Source: Apophysomyces variabilis
Lineage: Eukaryota > Mucoromycota > Mucoromycetes > Mucorales > Mucoraceae
NCBI GenBank assembly: GCA_002749535.1
Contig: MZZL01000402.1
Span: 186,001-250,000, forward strand
Length of the DNA: 64,000 bases
Reading direction: 5' to 3'
In this document: positions 27,171 to 38,600 of the stretch, one piece after another
Position numbering within the stretch: position 1 is the first letter of the stretch
How the letters are laid out: the number at the start of each line of letters is the position of its first letter
The notes under the pieces: model-generated
Databases searched by the model: none
What the model was told of the DNA's origin: nothing
What the model saw: the letters and a program-made list of their open reading frames with translations, nothing else
Made by a program: the position numbers and the translations under genes

Positions 27171-28231
27171 CAGTAATTCAGATATATATGTCTCGAAAGG
27201 TAAGTTCAATACTTTTAGACCACATTTTTCGGACGACTCGCCTTTCCAGTTGCCCAAACTTTTTTCTTGTGCATATCATCTGGGTAAGTAAGAAACTATT
27301 ATCCTAGGGAAGCAATATTCTCACAAAGCCCTTATCCATATCACTTCTAGTCGATGCAAATCTGATTTATCTTGTCAACGCAAGTTGTTACGCAATAAAC
27401 AGTATTCGGAGCGTTCCCAGAGTGCTGGGATCTTATTTGCTACTTTCTTTTTTTACATTTCTCTTGGGCCGATTTTTAATGCGAGATGAGAATCTTGTTA
27501 TGAAGCACATTACTTGACCACGAAAGCATCATCAGTAACATGCATGCTTGACATATGTAACACCTAACTAGAGCAATACAGGAAAATCTTATTTGGACAG
27601 ATGTTTGAAGCAACGGAAAGGGTTACAGCTTTTTGACATGAACTTTGCAGCACGTGAATAATCTCATCCAAACAAAACAAAAGAAACAAAAAATATCGAC
27701 GACCATTGCATACAAAAACGAAAACAAAGTAAAAAACTAATTCACCGTTGTTTTTACTCTCAGGAAGCTGCATCGTAAAATTGCAATTGAAGCGAAATGT
27801 GTGCTGTACCTTGCTGTGGCGACTGTATCCGGTCAGAATTTTACTCGGGCACGTCTTCGATCACCCGTTAGTACGCATGGCCCGGGATGAATTACGGAGT
27901 TTCATGCTTTTTAGTGCAACCTTGAGCAACAATGCGGTCAACGAAAAGGTTAGGTTCTGACTTGTTGAACTGAAACCCACATCATGGAGACGTCATGAAC
28001 AAGGGCAATATCTTTGACAGTGAAAAGTCTTCCCTTACTGTTTCAGCAATGTCATCAGTTTAAACTACCGCTATTATCTCATTGGCGTTTGATGGGACAA
28101 GTGAGCATAAAGCCATGCAGTTTGTTTGACATCAAGCAACTTTTTTGGGTTTCGCAGCGATATCTTTTGTTTCTTCTCACGCGCTTGCTTTTTTATCTTT
28201 TTTTTTCTTCTGTTTCCTTTTCTCATTCAAA
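27171..28231. other. Spacer between the Fanzor-like relic and the Stm1-like gene
   Basis: No gene is supported. A plus-strand stretch at about 27770-27955 reads in three overlapping frames with protein-like composition and ends at a possible donor (AAAAGGTTAGG), so it could be part of the decayed element, but no motif is recognisable. The last 100 nt are T/C-rich and should be the Stm1-like promoter and leader. Confidence 0.45.
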
Positions 28232-29399
28232 ATGACCACTTTTAGTACAAATCGATTTGGGGCACTTTTAGGAGATGAAGGTGAAACAGATAAGCTTGGC
28301 AATATCAAACCAGTAGAGAAAAAGGAAGAGGCAAAAGGTCGACGAGAACAACAATCACGCCGCCTACAGAATTCTGCTGCAGGTAAAACAAAAGAAAAGA
28401 AGAGGAAGACAAGTGTTATCCAAAGTGGGTATGTGTCTTTTATAACTTGTATCCATTTCAATTAGTGTCTCCTCCTTCACGTCGTCGTGGGTTGGACAAG
28501 AATGGAATAAACGAAGTAGAAAGGAATGAAAATCGAAGACAAGAGGGAGGAGTAGGACGAAGGCAAGAAAAAGCAGAAGGAGGAGTAGGCGTTTTCCAGT
28601 TCAATCGCCAGAATGTCTTCCCCGCAGGAACAACGGGGCGCAGACGCCAATACGATCGACATAGTGCCACCGGTGTAATGTAAGCATCCATAGGAAAGAA
28701 ATGCATTGAGAAGAGTTTACTTATGTAATTTTGATTCCCTTTCAACCGATCTCAGTGATAGTGAAAAAAAGATGAATCAAGGATGGGGCCATCCAGATCT
28801 CGCTGAACAAGAAGCGTAAGTCGTCATTGACCATGGTAGACAAGGGCTCTCATCTTACCTTAAACAAAAGGATTAATGACGTGCTCGAGCCACGCGATCC
28901 TGCAGCGGAAGATGAACCTCAACCCAGTATGAGCACCGACCGTGAGGAAAATGTGAAGACCTTGGATGAATACAGAGCCAGTCAAAAACAAGCACCAGAA
29001 AACCTAAGACGCCCTCAACCGCGTCAAGCCAATGAAGGAGTGGACGATTCTCAGTGGAAGGATGCCGTTCCGTTTAAACGCGATGAAGACGATACTCTAT
29101 ATGGTGGCAAGGTGATTACTATTTTTTTTCCTTTTCGTTTCATCGTCCGACTCAGATAGTTTTTTTTTCTTCACTTTATTTTTAATCATTTTTTTTATTT
29201 TCTATAGGAAACAGGCATGAAATCCAAGAACAAGACCAAGAAAGAAAAGGTTTTTCTTGAAATTGATCAACCACCACATCGTAGTAACCGTCCGAGAGGA
29301 GAAGTGCGAAGAGGAAGAGGTGGCCGTGGAAGAGGTCAGGGTCGTATAAATGACATCAATCTGTCGGACGCCGCAATGTTTCCAACATTAGGCGCTTAA
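28232..29399 (+). CDS. Stm1/SERBP1-like (HABP4/PAI-RBP1) ribosome- and RNA-binding protein
   Basis: Family members bind 80S ribosomes and RNA and help keep ribosomes dormant or preserved under stress. Five exons, 28232-28382, 28466-28679, 28756-28815, 28871-29111 and 29208-29399, give 285 aa. The N-terminus MTTFSTNRFGALLGDE matches the Stm1 N-terminal style. The middle is highly charged, with RGD/RRQ-type basic runs (RRRQYDRHSATG). Next come a conserved acidic stretch with TLDEYRASQ, typical of the HABP4/PAI-RBP1 core, and a Gly/Arg-rich RGG-like tail (RRGRGGRGRGQGR). The C-terminus INDINLSDAAMFPTLGA is also a family feature. Exon 4 was placed by phase at the acceptor AAAAG/G at 28870. Confidence 0.88.
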
Positions 29400-29713
29400 T
29401 CAAATTATTTTTTTTTCTTCTTCCGTTCTATCATGGCGTGGGGTCTGGAACAAGCGACGCGGAACAATGAACTGATTAGCCAATTTATAAAACACTTATT
29501 TCATTGGTCAAGTAATTAACTGTTGATTGCCCTTTCCGATTTCCGATCCTTACTCAACGTTCCATTAAAGAAAAAAACAATGTCAGCTGCACCGAAAATA
29601 ATAAAGCAAAAAAAAAAAAGCCATAACAAGTTTGCTTTTTCTTTCTCTTTTATTTTCTTTCTTTCTTTCTGTTTTATAACCATATATACCTAAAAAGAAA
29701 AGAAAAAGAAGGA
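29400..29713 (+). other. Intergenic spacer
   Basis: About 310 nt between the Stm1-like stop and the phosphatase start. It is AT-rich with T/C runs near the right end (29635-29675), consistent with a terminator region followed by a short promoter. No gene was seen. Confidence 0.5.
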
Positions 29714-31078
29714 ATGGCCCAACCTATCACTGCTACACATAGTACACCTGTTTTATCGTCTCCACGATTTCCATCTTCTTCAACTGGACTTGCTCAGCGC
29801 CGGCGTAATAACAAAAACTTGTCTCTGTGTTTATCAGCCGAAGCAACCAGTCGATTGGTGGAAAGTACAGCCACATCGCCTCCCCTCACTGCCCCTCTTC
29901 AATCAACAAATCACCCTTACCGTGATGGACCGGCCCAAATCATGCCTCTACTCTATCTGGGGGCTGAGCAGAACGCAGCGGATTTGAATCAGCTTCGGCG
30001 TTTATCCATCCAGTGCCTCTTGAATGTCGCAGCTGAGGTGATTAATCCTCATACACACCTGTTCCAGTCGCTGGACGACTTTCTATTGCTGGAAGATGTC
30101 ATGCCTTCACCTACTCTTTCTAAAGCCTCCACCACAAGTAGCATTGCGTCAAGTCTACATACCCTTACTGACCCGCCTTCTTCCCAACAACAACAACAGC
30201 AGCAGCAACAGCAACAACCTTCAGCAGTGACGCGTTCTCTTAAAGACCGCCCTGTTCCTTCCTCTTCCTCTTCTTCTCTTCTTCTTGGTTCGGCAGCAGT
30301 GACAGCAACCAGTACTTCATCTTATGCGCAGTCCATTGGATATAAAAAATTGCATTGGCGACACAATCAAGATAACCTTGTGACCGAATTAGATCAAGCC
30401 GTGGCATCGATCGACCGTGCACGTGCAGCGGGTCGGACGGTTCTGGTTCATTGTCAATGTGGAGTCGCTCGGTCGGCCACCGTGGTAATAGCGTATGTGA
30501 TGAAGACTTTGGGTTTACCCATGCAGGAAGCGTACGACTACGTCAAGGCCAGTGCACCGGCCATTAGTCCTAACCTTGGATTACTCTATCAATTACGGGA
30601 ATACGAACAAAAATTACAGCAACAACAACAACAACAACAACAACAAAAACAACAACATATACCCCCTTCATCTGCTCCGACTATACCATCCCCGTCTCCT
30701 GCTTTGGCGCCACTGAATCCAACGTTGCCATCTACAGCATCACCATCGCCTTTGCCTTCTTTGTCTTTGCGAGCACAACAAGCGGTCATAGAAGAAGAAG
30801 AACAGTTACAACCACCACCAACACCTTTGCTTGGAAGACCCGGTAGCTGGATGATTGAACCGGAACGGACCGGTCAACAACACAAAAAGGAAACACGATC
30901 CCGTCTTCTGATACGTACTTCCTCCCTTAAATTAGCCAACTCGTGGAAACGCGTCATTGGCGCAAGGTCGTGTACCTCCTCTTCATCATTGTCCTCCTCA
31001 CCACAGCACGATCATATCCAAAAGAAATCCCCCTTGACTGAAACTGAAAGCTGGTGGCGACGGGGAGCCAGAAAATAG
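29714..31078 (+). CDS. Dual-specificity protein phosphatase, MAP-kinase-phosphatase-like
   Basis: A single-exon gene of 454 aa. Such enzymes remove phosphate from Tyr and Thr of MAP kinases (compare yeast Msg5). The catalytic signature HCQCGVARSA has His246, Cys247 and Arg253, fitting HC-x5-R. It is followed by the usual helix AYVMKTLGL and then EAYDYVKASAPAISPN, the substrate-side motif of DSPs. The N-terminal half of the fold (IMPLLYLGAEQNA, CLLNVAAEV) is separated from the catalytic half by an unusually long low-complexity insert of about 80 residues with a polyglutamine tract. A second Gln tract follows the domain, then a Pro/Ser-rich tail. There is no rhodanese/CH2 docking domain. Confidence 0.9.
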   Translation: MAQPITATHSTPVLSSPRFPSSSTGLAQRRRNNKNLSLCLSAEATSRLVESTATSPPLTAPLQSTNHPYRDGPAQIMPLLYLGAEQNAADLNQLRRLSIQCLLNVAAEVINPHTHLFQSLDDFLLLEDVMPSPTLSKASTTSSIASSLHTLTDPPSSQQQQQQQQQQQPSAVTRSLKDRPVPSSSSSSLLLGSAAVTATSTSSYAQSIGYKKLHWRHNQDNLVTELDQAVASIDRARAAGRTVLVHCQCGVARSATVVIAYVMKTLGLPMQEAYDYVKASAPAISPNLGLLYQLREYEQKLQQQQQQQQQQKQQHIPPSSAPTIPSPSPALAPLNPTLPSTASPSPLPSLSLRAQQAVIEEEEQLQPPPTPLLGRPGSWMIEPERTGQQHKKETRSRLLIRTSSLKLANSWKRVIGARSCTSSSSLSSSPQHDHIQKKSPLTETESWWRRGARK

Positions 31079-31289
31079 TTGACCTACTTTTTAATTAATT
31101 GCATGGCCAACTTTTTTCCTTTCAAGACTTCACAAAAAAAACACATGTACATTTTTTTTCTTCTTTGCTGTTATGTTTGTTATACCAAAAAAATGAAAAT
31201 GATTATTAAAATCAAAAAAACTCGGGATTAAGCCCCTTTGAAAAAACGAAAAAGCATATTTTATGCAAGAATATGTCATCATTTTGTTT
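31079..31289. other. Convergent 3' spacer
   Basis: A short AT-rich tract between the phosphatase stop and the stop of the minus-strand membrane protein gene. It contains several A and T runs and no gene. Confidence 0.5.
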
Positions 31290-32394
31290 TTATTTCTTGT
31301 TGTTGGAAACAGAGTCTTGGCCAGCTACATAGACCGCTTGACCATCACCATCCTCCCTATCATCATCTTTTGCATCGGGAGTGTTGATTGCGGAATAGGT
31401 GGGAGGATAAGGAACAGCATAAACTTGACGGTAACCATTGTTTTCCAGATCCTGTTGGGCTTCAACGCGTTTCACGTAAGCACGGATGGCCAAAACGAAA
31501 TGCAACTATAACAAGATGGAAACCATGGATAAGTAAACCATGGACAGAGAAAAAGTCATCATAGACGTTTTCCTACCTCGATCAATAGGACGATTACCAT
31601 GAAGATGCTGAAGATCCATGACGAGGCGACGATTGTTTCCTCGCAATGCTCCAAATCTTGTGGAGGTAGGTCTTTGAGGATATCTTTGCAGATATCCAAA
31701 CGTTGAGACAACACGAGGTAAATCGTCCTCAGGGAGAAGAGAAGATGCAGGACAAGATCAACCCAATACACTGCAGACAGAAGTCGGAGTTTAGGGATGT
31801 CGTTCTAATTAACACGTTTAAGGTTAAAAAGAAAGCCTGCCACCTTTTTCTCTTATGCTTTTTTTTTTCGAACCTTGACGACACCGATAATACCAGCGAA
31901 ACAAATCGAAGTGGCAACAGCAGCATAAAAGACATTACTAAGGAAAAGGCTATAGCCAAGGCCATCTGCATATTGTTTGGTAAAGAAAAGTAGGATGCCA
32001 AGATCACTTGCATGGCTGATGGTGGCGAGAACAGCCAATATCAATGTGCCGGTTCTGTTGTTGTTGGATCAAAATTAGAGAATTGTTTCATGTAAAGAGT
32101 GTTCTCTTTGGTTCTAGTTTTTGTGTCTACAAGTTTCTTTTACTTTACCTTAGATTTATACAACAACAGCAATTCTTCATTCGGAATGAGGGAAAAGAAA
32201 AAAGCAGAGAGATACAACGGGACTCTGCGATTGCTGCGCTTTTTGTTGAATTTTCGCTTTGCAAGGTCACGAGATAGGGCTGGTCTTTGCTGTGGTACGG
32301 TGTTTATGTGAAAAGCATCCATAGCACAGAAATAGTCCTACATCAGGACACCTGCTGAGCAACAATCTGAAAAGGTAATAAAACGGCAAGCCAT
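31290..32394 (-). CDS. Four-transmembrane (MARVEL-like) integral membrane protein
   Basis: Function unknown. Four exons, 32342-32394, 31885-32054, 31577-31770 and 31290-31505, give 210 aa. Four hydrophobic segments are visible: one across the first intron (VLITGTLILAVLATIS), one in exon 2 (FYAAVATSICFAGII), one starting exon 3 (DLVLHLLFSLRTIYLV), and one crossing the last intron (IFSIFMVIVLLIE). The tail is cytosolic-looking, with a Tyr/Pro stretch (YAVPYPPTYSA) and an acidic run. The topology resembles fungal tetraspan/MARVEL proteins, but no signature residue proves it. The exon 2 donor is ambiguous: GTGTCG at 31884 or GTATTA a few bases upstream would both keep phase. Confidence 0.72.
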
Positions 32395-32706
32395 CTAAAT
32401 GGAATGATTGATCGGGTATCAACTGGCCCTTTCTTCTAAAGCACGCACGGTGAAATAGATATTGAATGTGCATTGATGCATTGGTGAACTGTAGAGACAC
32501 CACAAAACAAGAACGCATTAAGCGGTAGTAGAAATTGTATTCCAGTCATGGTTTGAAATTTTTTTTTTTAGTCTTCTTGAGTTTTTTTTTGTTGCCGGTG
32601 TCCTTTGTAAAACACACGCAAACGCCCATATACGTATATACACGTACGTACACGTTGTCTGTCCCTCTCTCTCTCACACACACACTTCGTCTTTTGAAAC
32701 AAAAAC
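32395..32706. other. Divergent promoter region
   Basis: About 310 nt shared by the minus-strand four-TM gene and the plus-strand EH-domain gene. The plus-strand side has T runs and then CT/CA-rich sequence (CTCTCTCTCTCACACACAC) just before the start at 32707. No gene was seen. Confidence 0.5.
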
Positions 32707-33777
32707 ATGGCCATGTCCGATCCGATTAGGATGATGCAGTGCGAAGTAGGGTTTCGTGAAACGGACTGGGAGGAAGACCACCCACGACTAAGGTCGAGAC
32801 CCATTCCTAACCGCAATCCTTCCGAACGTACCAATAGTAGTTTGAACGGCTCCCCACCTAACTCCATCATTTCTTCCTCTTGGTCCATTGTATCCGCCCA
32901 TTTCTGTATGGACGATGACCTGAGTCGAACACGATCAACGACCACTGATCCCTTGGATTTGAATCTTCAGACCAATCCAAACAGAAAGCCAGATTCCAGA
33001 CGATTGTGTGATGAATCACCAACAATAACAGCAGCAACAACAAACTATCCAAAACGAACTATCGTAGGCATGGAGGGAAATGACGACATAGATACAAACG
33101 AGCCATTGAATGACGACAAAACTAATCAAGAACATGACAATAATGATAGTGATGTTTCTGTGGATGACGGCGACGACGATCATGAAGAAAACGAAGACGG
33201 TTTTGAGGTGGTTCGACCGTTACGAAGCCATCCTCATCCTCATCACCATCATCATCATCAACAGCAGCAGCAATACTATCCTTCTTCTTGTGTGAATCCG
33301 ATACGAAACATGGGAAGACCAATGGCCTTGCCTCCTAGATCGATTTTATATCGAAGGGGCGATGCAGACAGCAGAAAACAACAACAACAACAACGACGAG
33401 GAGAAGAAGAGGAACAGCATATATCCCATTGTAGTTCAGCATCCTCTTCCTCTAGCTCTTCCACCTCATCCACCTCATCCACCTCATCTTCATCCTCTTC
33501 ATCATCCTCTTCTACTTCATCCACGCTTCCAACCTCGCCGCATGCTAATCCGAATCGATATGAACAACTGTTTGACAAAATCCAAGACGGAGGTATGGTG
33601 GATGGGGAAACAGTTCGATTGATTTGGCGAAGAAGTTGTTTATCCAATGCAACATTGGGTCATGTCTGGCAAAACTGTGATCCTCAAGGTCTTGGTTTAT
33701 TGGATAAGCAGGGATTTGTTCGAGGCATGGGCGAAATTGACGCATTACTTACACTTCATCAAAAAGCAACTATATGA
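32707..33777 (+). CDS. EH-domain protein, Irs4/Tax4-like
   Basis: A single exon of 356 aa. Most of the chain is low-complexity: acidic (DDGDDDHEENEDG), His/Gln-rich and a long Ser/Thr tract. The C-terminal 85 residues form an Eps15-homology domain: YEQLFDKIQDGG, VRLIWRRSCLSNATLGHVW, then the EF-hand-like CDPQGLGLLDKQGFVRGMGEID. A single C-terminal EH domain after a long disordered region is the layout of yeast Irs4/Tax4, which act with the phosphoinositide phosphatase Inp51 and in autophagy. By family, EH domains bind NPF peptides. The calcium loop looks imperfect. The orthology to Irs4/Tax4 is inferred from architecture alone. Confidence 0.75.
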   Translation: MAMSDPIRMMQCEVGFRETDWEEDHPRLRSRPIPNRNPSERTNSSLNGSPPNSIISSSWSIVSAHFCMDDDLSRTRSTTTDPLDLNLQTNPNRKPDSRRLCDESPTITAATTNYPKRTIVGMEGNDDIDTNEPLNDDKTNQEHDNNDSDVSVDDGDDDHEENEDGFEVVRPLRSHPHPHHHHHHQQQQQYYPSSCVNPIRNMGRPMALPPRSILYRRGDADSRKQQQQQRRGEEEEQHISHCSSASSSSSSSTSSTSSTSSSSSSSSSSTSSTLPTSPHANPNRYEQLFDKIQDGGMVDGETVRLIWRRSCLSNATLGHVWQNCDPQGLGLLDKQGFVRGMGEIDALLTLHQKATI

Positions 33778-34357
33778 AAAAAAAAGAAAAGAGAACGAAA
33801 AAATTCAACAAGAAAACAAAAAGCAAAGATACCCTCTCCCTTTTCTCCCTTCTTCTTCTTTCCGTTCCATCGTCGAACCATCATTTACCATTCCCTTTCC
33901 CCCCCCCTTCCCCCTTGTTTGTAACCCTTTAACCATTTTTGCTCACGTACCAGCAACACCAAAAAAGACAGAAATTAACCTGTATTGACATGCATGTCAA
34001 ACATTACATCATAGGGGACGTTGAAAGCCAAGAGAAAAAGAACAGAAAAAGTACTTTTACCAATCATGCCCTTTTTCCTTACAAAATTAAAGAAAAAAAA
34101 AGTATTATAGGTCATAAGTATTCAAAAACAAAAATGCCGATGAAATTCATTCATCTGTCCTTTCTTGTTTAAAATAAATAATCAACAAACCCTTCATTTT
34201 CGTTTGGTCACTTTACATACATCGTAGGAAATATCTCTCTCTCTTTTCTCTTTGTTTTTTTCTGCGCATCTATAAATACAGAGTGAGAGACATACAGTTT
34301 GCAAGACATTCTTATCCATTTTGGCTTATTATCCACTTCTTTTCATTCATTATTACC
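33778..34357 (+). other. Intergenic region with promoter of the small secreted protein
   Basis: A-rich after the EH gene, then pyrimidine tracts (33836-33925), AT-rich sequence, a TATA box and a short leader. No gene was seen. Confidence 0.5.
34271..34278 (+). promoter_or_regulatory. TATA box of the small secreted protein gene
   Basis: TATAAATA lies 87 nt upstream of the chosen start ATG (34358), followed by a GA-rich leader, a usual distance for a fungal TATA promoter with a short 5'-UTR. A clear TATA suggests a strongly expressed or inducible gene. Confidence 0.6.
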
Positions 34358-34609
34358 ATGTGCGCGCGGTGGTTCGTTCTTGCTGCTCTTTTAATATCCT
34401 TCCTTTGTTCAATTCAGGCCATGGAAACCTGCTTTTGCCGTGGTGCTTTAGCCAAAGGGAAGGCGAAAAAGATGTGTGAAGATCCGCCGATTCGTGGCCT
34501 ATACCATCCGACAACCTTTAAATGCTCTATGAACGATGATGGCCTAGATGAAATGGTTAAACAATGTCAGCAGGAGTACAAGGAAATACCCGATTGTGAT
34601 GAAGCCTAA
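34358..34609 (+). CDS. Small secreted cysteine-rich protein
   Basis: 83 aa with an N-terminal signal peptide (MCARWFVLAALLISFLCS), predicted cleavage near IQA-ME. The mature part, about 60 residues, has six cysteines spaced C-x-C-x12-C-x15-C-x13-C-x9-C. The last three intervals can be compared with the protein at 58246-58758, which has C-x-C-x9-C-x15-C-x13-C-x4-C, so they appear to be two members of one family. No known domain is recognised. An in-frame upstream ATG (34283) would add a 25-residue hydrophobic extension, but it sits almost directly after the TATA box, so the second ATG is preferred. Role unknown: an apoplastic or cell-wall protein or an effector are possible. Confidence 0.78.
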   Translation: MCARWFVLAALLISFLCSIQAMETCFCRGALAKGKAKKMCEDPPIRGLYHPTTFKCSMNDDGLDEMVKQCQQEYKEIPDCDEA

Positions 34610-34943
34610 ACGGACCTTATCAAGAGAGAAACGAACATGTCCTTAAACAACTCGAACCAAGAATCGACATCTGCCATTCCTAAATGATCAATAAAAACTA
34701 GAACCATCTAAGTTCCAAAATAAAAAGCTTCAAAAATGGGTAGAAATACATGTCTTTAATGTAATATATACGTTACTGTTTCTTCTTCATTTTTTTTTGG
34801 TTTTTCGGTTTGTTAGCGTTTATCATAGGACAAAGAAAGAAACTAGAAGAAAAAAAGCGATTTAGAAAATATATACGTAGGTTATAGAAATAAACAACAC
34901 ACAATCAGAGAGGATGAAGCATTTTTTAAAACATACGAAGAGA

Positions 34944-34976
<33 letters not shown>

Positions 34977-35475
34977 NNNNNNNNNNNNNNNNNNNNNNNN
35001 NNNNNNNNNNNNNNNNNNNNNNNNNNNNNNNNNNNNNNNNNNNNNNNNNNNNNNNNNNNNNNNNNNNNNNNNNNNNNNNNNNNNNNNNNNNNNNNNNNNN
35101 NNNNNNNNNNNNNNNNNNNNNNNNNNNNNNNNNNNNNNNNNNNNNNNNNNNNNNNNNNNNNNNNNNNNNNNNNNNNNNNNNNNNNNNNNNNNNNNNNNNN
35201 NNNNNNNNNNNNNNNNNNNNNNNNNNNNNNNNNNNNNNNNNNNNNNNNNNNNNNNNNNNNNNNNNNNNNNNNNNNNNNNNNNNNNNNNNNNNNNNNNNNN
35301 NNNNNNNNNNNNNNNNNNNNNNNNNNNNNNNNNNNNNNNNNNNNNNNNNNNNNNNNNNNNNNNNNNNNNNNNNNNNNNNNNNNNNNNNNNNNNNNNNNNN
35401 NNNNNNNNNNNNNNNNNNNNNNNNNNNNNNNNNNNNNNNNNNNNNNNNNNNNNNNNNNNNNNNNNNNNNNNNNNN

Positions 35476-35516
<41 letters not shown>

Positions 35517-35645
35517 AAAGAAAAAGAGAAAACAGATACACAGGGAGAAAAATAAAGAAAAAAAAAGAGATCGTGAGCGAGAGAGAATGAAATACAATAA
35601 GTACATGGTGTTTTCTTTTTTTTTTTTCTTTCTTTCTTTGCGTTT
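34610..35645. other. Spacer containing a large assembly gap
   Basis: Convergent 3' spacer between the secreted protein gene and the minus-strand zinc-cluster gene. Polyadenylation-like AATAAA elements occur near 34690 and 34720. Almost half is N (34977-35475). The sequence either side is A-rich or GA-rich. No gene was seen in the readable part. Confidence 0.6.
34977..35475. other. Assembly gap (499 N) bounded by A homopolymers
   Basis: A run of N between A runs of about 28 and 39 nt. Open frames reading across it are artefacts. The gap may be a size placeholder. Confidence 0.98.
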
Positions 35646-38600
35646 TTACGAAGACCATGTAAATATATCGTTTGACATTTTGGCAGTGTGAGGCAGATTC
35701 ATCCAATTGTCCTCTGGAGGAAAGAGCGGCTTGCCGTCTTCTTCCTCTTCTACTTGTTCTACTTCTGCTTCTGTCTCCCCCTCTTCATGTCCTGTAAACC
35801 TCGTCACCAAAGAAGAGGTGGTGGTGGTTGCTGCTGCTGTCGCCGTTGTTGGTGTTCCTGTTGTGTTGCTGGTAGGATATAGGGTAGGCGATATCTGGGT
35901 ATTCGTCCAGGCAGTGGCAGCGGCTTCTGGAGGAGTTCGAGACCGTTTCTTCGTATGCGTTTTAGAAGTCATCCAGGTAGTAGTAGGTGGTGCTGTCATA
36001 CAAGGGGTATAGATGATGCTATTTTCTGCCATACTGACGGGATCGGTAGAGGAGGTTGGGTTGACTAAAACCGCAGCCGGATCTAGAGTCGAATGCGTCT
36101 CGGGTGCCACGTCCATACCCGCATAGGGCGGCTCCAAATGCGTCGAAGAGGTGTTCAGATGCAATGTCTCCAAAATCGACTCGGTAAAACATTGATTCCA
36201 ATCCCGGCAAGGACCTGTAGCCCAATGTTTCTTTGTTGGTAACGTACTTTGTTTCGGTGGTGGTAGAGGCAACTTGTTTGCAATGGTACTCATTGCCAGG
36301 TTCGTTCCATGATAACTCGCGTTCGTACTACTATGACGACTGTTACTATTACTACTGCTACTACTAGTCGTACTGTTAGCATGATAATGACTGTCACTGT
36401 TGCTGGTAGGGTTGCCATGATGCTTGGTGCAATGAGAGGTAGAAGTAGGTGGACTACTGCCATGGGTACGGGAGCTGCCACAGCTAAGACTACTACTTTG
36501 ACTGCTACCACTACTACTATAACATTGAGCAGAAAGGTGGTTTGCTGTTGCTGCCGCTGCAGCCGTGTTACTCAATCCAGCCATACTGTGGCTACTCACT
36601 GTACGTTCTAATAAGGTCATCGATCGATCTTTATAAAAACACTGTGAACCATCGGTAGCAGGAGGCATCTGATCAGGCACCCGTAAGCCCATCAATAAGT
36701 AATCTTCCGGACAAAGGTCTAATGGATCGCCTGAGAGTTCTGGTTCATCCAGATAGCCCGCATTGCGAGGACGCTCAGAAGAAGACCGGAAAAAGTTCAA
36801 TGGTGATGAGTACGATCGATATTTGTCATGGACAGTAGCTACCGATGCTCCTCCTCCTTCCGAGAGCCAGCTATCTGTCCGCAGCCGTTTATTCAAAGGT
36901 CCCTCCACTGATTGCATCATCATCATGGATTGCTGCTGTAAATCGATTGGTACTGAGGAATGCTGTTTCTGTAAATGGGATGAAGGAACACCATGGTTAC
37001 TGGCACCTCTAGTCCGTCGATTTGTCGCATGATTGGTTGTTTCAGTCGTATTTACCGTCATGAGATTCGGTTGCTGATAGGAGAGCACCATAGTAGCTGT
37101 TGCTCTTCGATTGTTGTCGCGCAGATCTTTGCTATTGACGGATAGTTTTTCAAGTTGTTCTCTGTCAATATCCCTCCTTAACATGAAATTGGTTACTTGG
37201 AAAGGTACCATTTGACTTAATGTCCGGTTCTGTTGAGGCAGCATGCCCTCTTCAAGCCCCTCTGAGAAGGAGGAGGACGACGAGGAGGTCGAAGAAGCTG
37301 TTGTCATGGTAGATATAGAAGATATAGGCGCTTGATCGGCTTCATGCCATCCAACTACCTTGTTCGACAGCTTATTCAATTCCATCGTATAATACAGAGC
37401 CTGATTCAAGGGGATTAACATAATCTCGGCTACGTCCATTTGGTTCTGGACGACTTTTAGCAGATTATGTAACTGAAGGCAAGACATCCATTCAGGCATG
37501 AACTCAGACATTATGGTAATGTCTTTTTGTTGTATATCATCGCTATTATGATTTTGGCTTTCTTCTGTCTTGCAAAACTTTGCTTTCGGATAGGTTTGGA
37601 CCGTTTCGTGGAATGAACGAAGACGCCACAGAAAAATAGAGGTAGCCGCGCAGAGTGAGTAGAAAATCGCTGAAGGCATGACGCCTTGTTGCTGTCCTCG
37701 TGCGTTGATCACACCACAACCATCCGTCAGGCTTTTGACGATCTGAATGATCTGTTGAGCAGCTGTCGTACATACTTCATTAGGCAATGTAGAAGAAGAT
37801 AATTGTAGTTCTTGTTGTTTTGGACTACTACTACTGGAATCATGCAACAAGTCTTCGCCCTTGACTTCCTGTGTTTGTTTGTCGGCCGACTTTGGAATAG
37901 GGAGTTCCGTCTGTCGATCATGCTGTTGATGCCGAAATAACTGGATGGTAAGAATATGGTGATAGAGAGCCAAAACTGCCGTTGGTATATTGATAACCGA
38001 TCCATCACGTAGGGGAATGCATAACTTTTCTATCAATTCCAGGCGATGCTAGTTGAACGAAGAAAATTACACAAACAGTAAGCATCATTCATTCAATCCG
38101 CCCTTATTGCTCGCTTTTCTTTCTTATTTTCACACTTTCATCGCGAAATCGACCATGTTACCTTGATGTCGCTGGCTAGCACATGATCATCGTAAGGTCT
38201 TCTCAGTAAGTCTTTGAAAAAATGCATGTATTGGTCCAAGATGCAAATAGCCCATTGTTGATTGTTATCAGGTCCAACCTGCGGGTTGGCATCAAATCGA
38301 AGGCCCTCTTCCAAGCAACCACGACTCGTCCTGTTACTGTTGCCTAACTCCGCTTCATCGTCAAAATATTCTGTCCAAAGATGGAGAGAAAACCATGTGT
38401 TCCACCCATGCAGAATTTTCTGCATCAGTATCCAGGAGGGCGTTGCAGTCTGGCCATCTGTTTGACATTGTTCAGCAATGGCAGCCCCCATGCGTAAGGT
38501 CACTAAAGCTTGTTTTGGACAGATGGTGACACATTGGAAATGGGTCAATAGAATAGAGGCCTGAACAATCTGTGTCATATCTGTTTCCGCAGATGGTTCC

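Noticed and set aside
34882..35706. Long open frames on both strands across the large N run
   Set aside because: They consist of unknown residues flanked by poly-Phe or poly-Lys from homopolymers; they are artefacts of the gap.
35707..36012. Plus-strand open frame opposite the C-terminus of the large zinc-cluster gene
   Set aside because: It mirrors Ser/Thr/Ala repeats of the real minus-strand exon; composition is a shadow.
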